Positions 63,311 through 64,000 of a stretch of 64,000 nucleotides of DNA are shown one piece after another. Within the stretch, counting starts at the first letter, position 1. Every line of letters starts with the position of its first letter. Position numbers and translations under genes: made by a program. The stretch spans positions 1-64,000 of the forward strand of contig JBAMDO010000215.1 in assembly GCA_037074765.1 (NCBI GenBank). Direction: 5' to 3'. This DNA is from Mansonella perstans (lineage: Eukaryota; Nematoda; Chromadorea; Rhabditida; Onchocercidae). The notes beneath the pieces were generated by a model, which was not told where the DNA came from, ran no database searches, and saw only the letters and a program-made list of their open reading frames with translations.

Positions 63311-64000
63311 GTAAGTCCCAAATGTGCTGGTATTGAAGAGTGAGATTTAACAATAGTAAAAAATTTCGTGTCGTAATGATTGCATAATTTTAATATTACA
63401 TTCATGGGACGCTTTAAATAATGGAAAGATATTATAGGTATTTTTTCTCCTCTCTTATGTATTGAGGAAATTTTATATTTTTGAGTGAATATTAGACTTA
63501 CTTAAATTCTTCTGAAATTAAGGTGTGGAACTCAAAATAGATTTATTTGACAAAATTGCAACAGTTTTCCTTAGTCATATTTGACTTTCCTCGTAGAATA
63601 CTTTTATAGAGAGAACTTTTTTTAAACTAAACAGATCATCAGCATTTCATCCGTATCATGTCCTCAGCAAATGTAGTTATGCTGCATAGCTTTTCATTTT
63701 AATTCTTAGTTCGTATATATTTTTTCATAGACTTATTATGATGTGTATTTTAGCATAGGATGATTATATTAGATCTGAATGCTTTCTTCCTGAGTTAGAA
63801 TGAATCCTTAAGCAATGCGAGCACTTCGCAATATCAGCAACAAATTTGACTCAGGAACTGCCTGCAACTTTAGTTTTGATGTAGATAGTTTTGCGAAGAA
63901 TGTGCTAGGATGAGGAATGTTGGATCAATTTCTTGATGTTAATAGTGACCAAATGTAGTTGTGGAAGCTCATTTCACAGCTGAATATCAGTTCTGTTATA
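63311..64000. other. PPIE intron, running off the edge
   Basis: Follows the donor act|gtaagt of PPIE exon 2. No continuing open exon with cyclophilin or linker similarity is recognised, so this is probably one long intron. Confidence 0.6.

Noticed and set aside
1..64000. CRISPR arrays, bacterial operons, integrated virus or endosymbiont DNA
   Set aside because: Genes are intron-rich and eukaryotic throughout; no spaced-repeat array, reverse transcriptase, integrase or capsid-like frame, or bacterial-type gene cluster was seen.

Overview
The window is nuclear DNA from a nematode, most likely a filarial or other clade III (spirurid) worm. It is very AT-rich, and its genes are split into many short exons by small introns with GT-AG borders (and a few GC-AG). 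Several start codons sit just downstream of 3' splice sites that could receive a spliced leader. The gene content (OCR/OSM-9-type TRPV channel, KEL-8-type kelch protein, LGG-3/ATG12, an unusual cathepsin L) also fits a nematode. The genus is an inference; nothing in the window proves it.

Left region, 1-10.7 kb: a repeat-rich accessory block. A segment of about 2 kb occurs twice in direct orientation (1-1969 and 8718-10705). Between the copies are a diverged cathepsin L-like cysteine protease locus on the minus strand whose exons can be followed in order but whose frame breaks at least five times (2697-4813), the remnant of a second first exon (6070-6139), three copies of a shared flanking segment, a 27-base tandem repeat, and a third, partly inverted copy of the big duplication. 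Copy 1 differs from copy 2 largely by single-base losses, so part of the damage may be consensus error rather than biology.

10.8-22.8 kb, plus strand: an uncharacterised 372-residue protein with DM9-like GRAWN repeats (10854-13834), then an 845-residue TRPV cation channel in 18 exons (15596-22839). A perfect 24-base inverted repeat straddles one 5' splice site of the channel gene.

23.8-34.1 kb, minus strand: the complex I 75 kDa subunit (NDUFS1, 736 residues, 19 exons) and the Golgi zinc-finger protein ZFPL1 (319 residues, 6 exons).

35.4-64 kb, plus strand: the small activating subunit of serine palmitoyltransferase, ATG12, the ER protein RFT1, the tRNA-acetylation adaptor THUMPD1, a KLHL8/KEL-8-type BTB-kelch ubiquitin-ligase adaptor, and the 5' end of cyclophilin E (PPIE), which runs off the right edge. 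The first two lie 283 bases apart and could form a small operon.

The right four fifths is ordinary housekeeping sequence with intact reading frames. Exon lengths sum to whole codon numbers in every gene modelled from start to stop there, and the one unresolved point is the exon 7/8 junction of KLHL8. The left fifth is where duplication and gene decay concentrate. All gene calls come from reading translations and splice sites by eye; no search was run.
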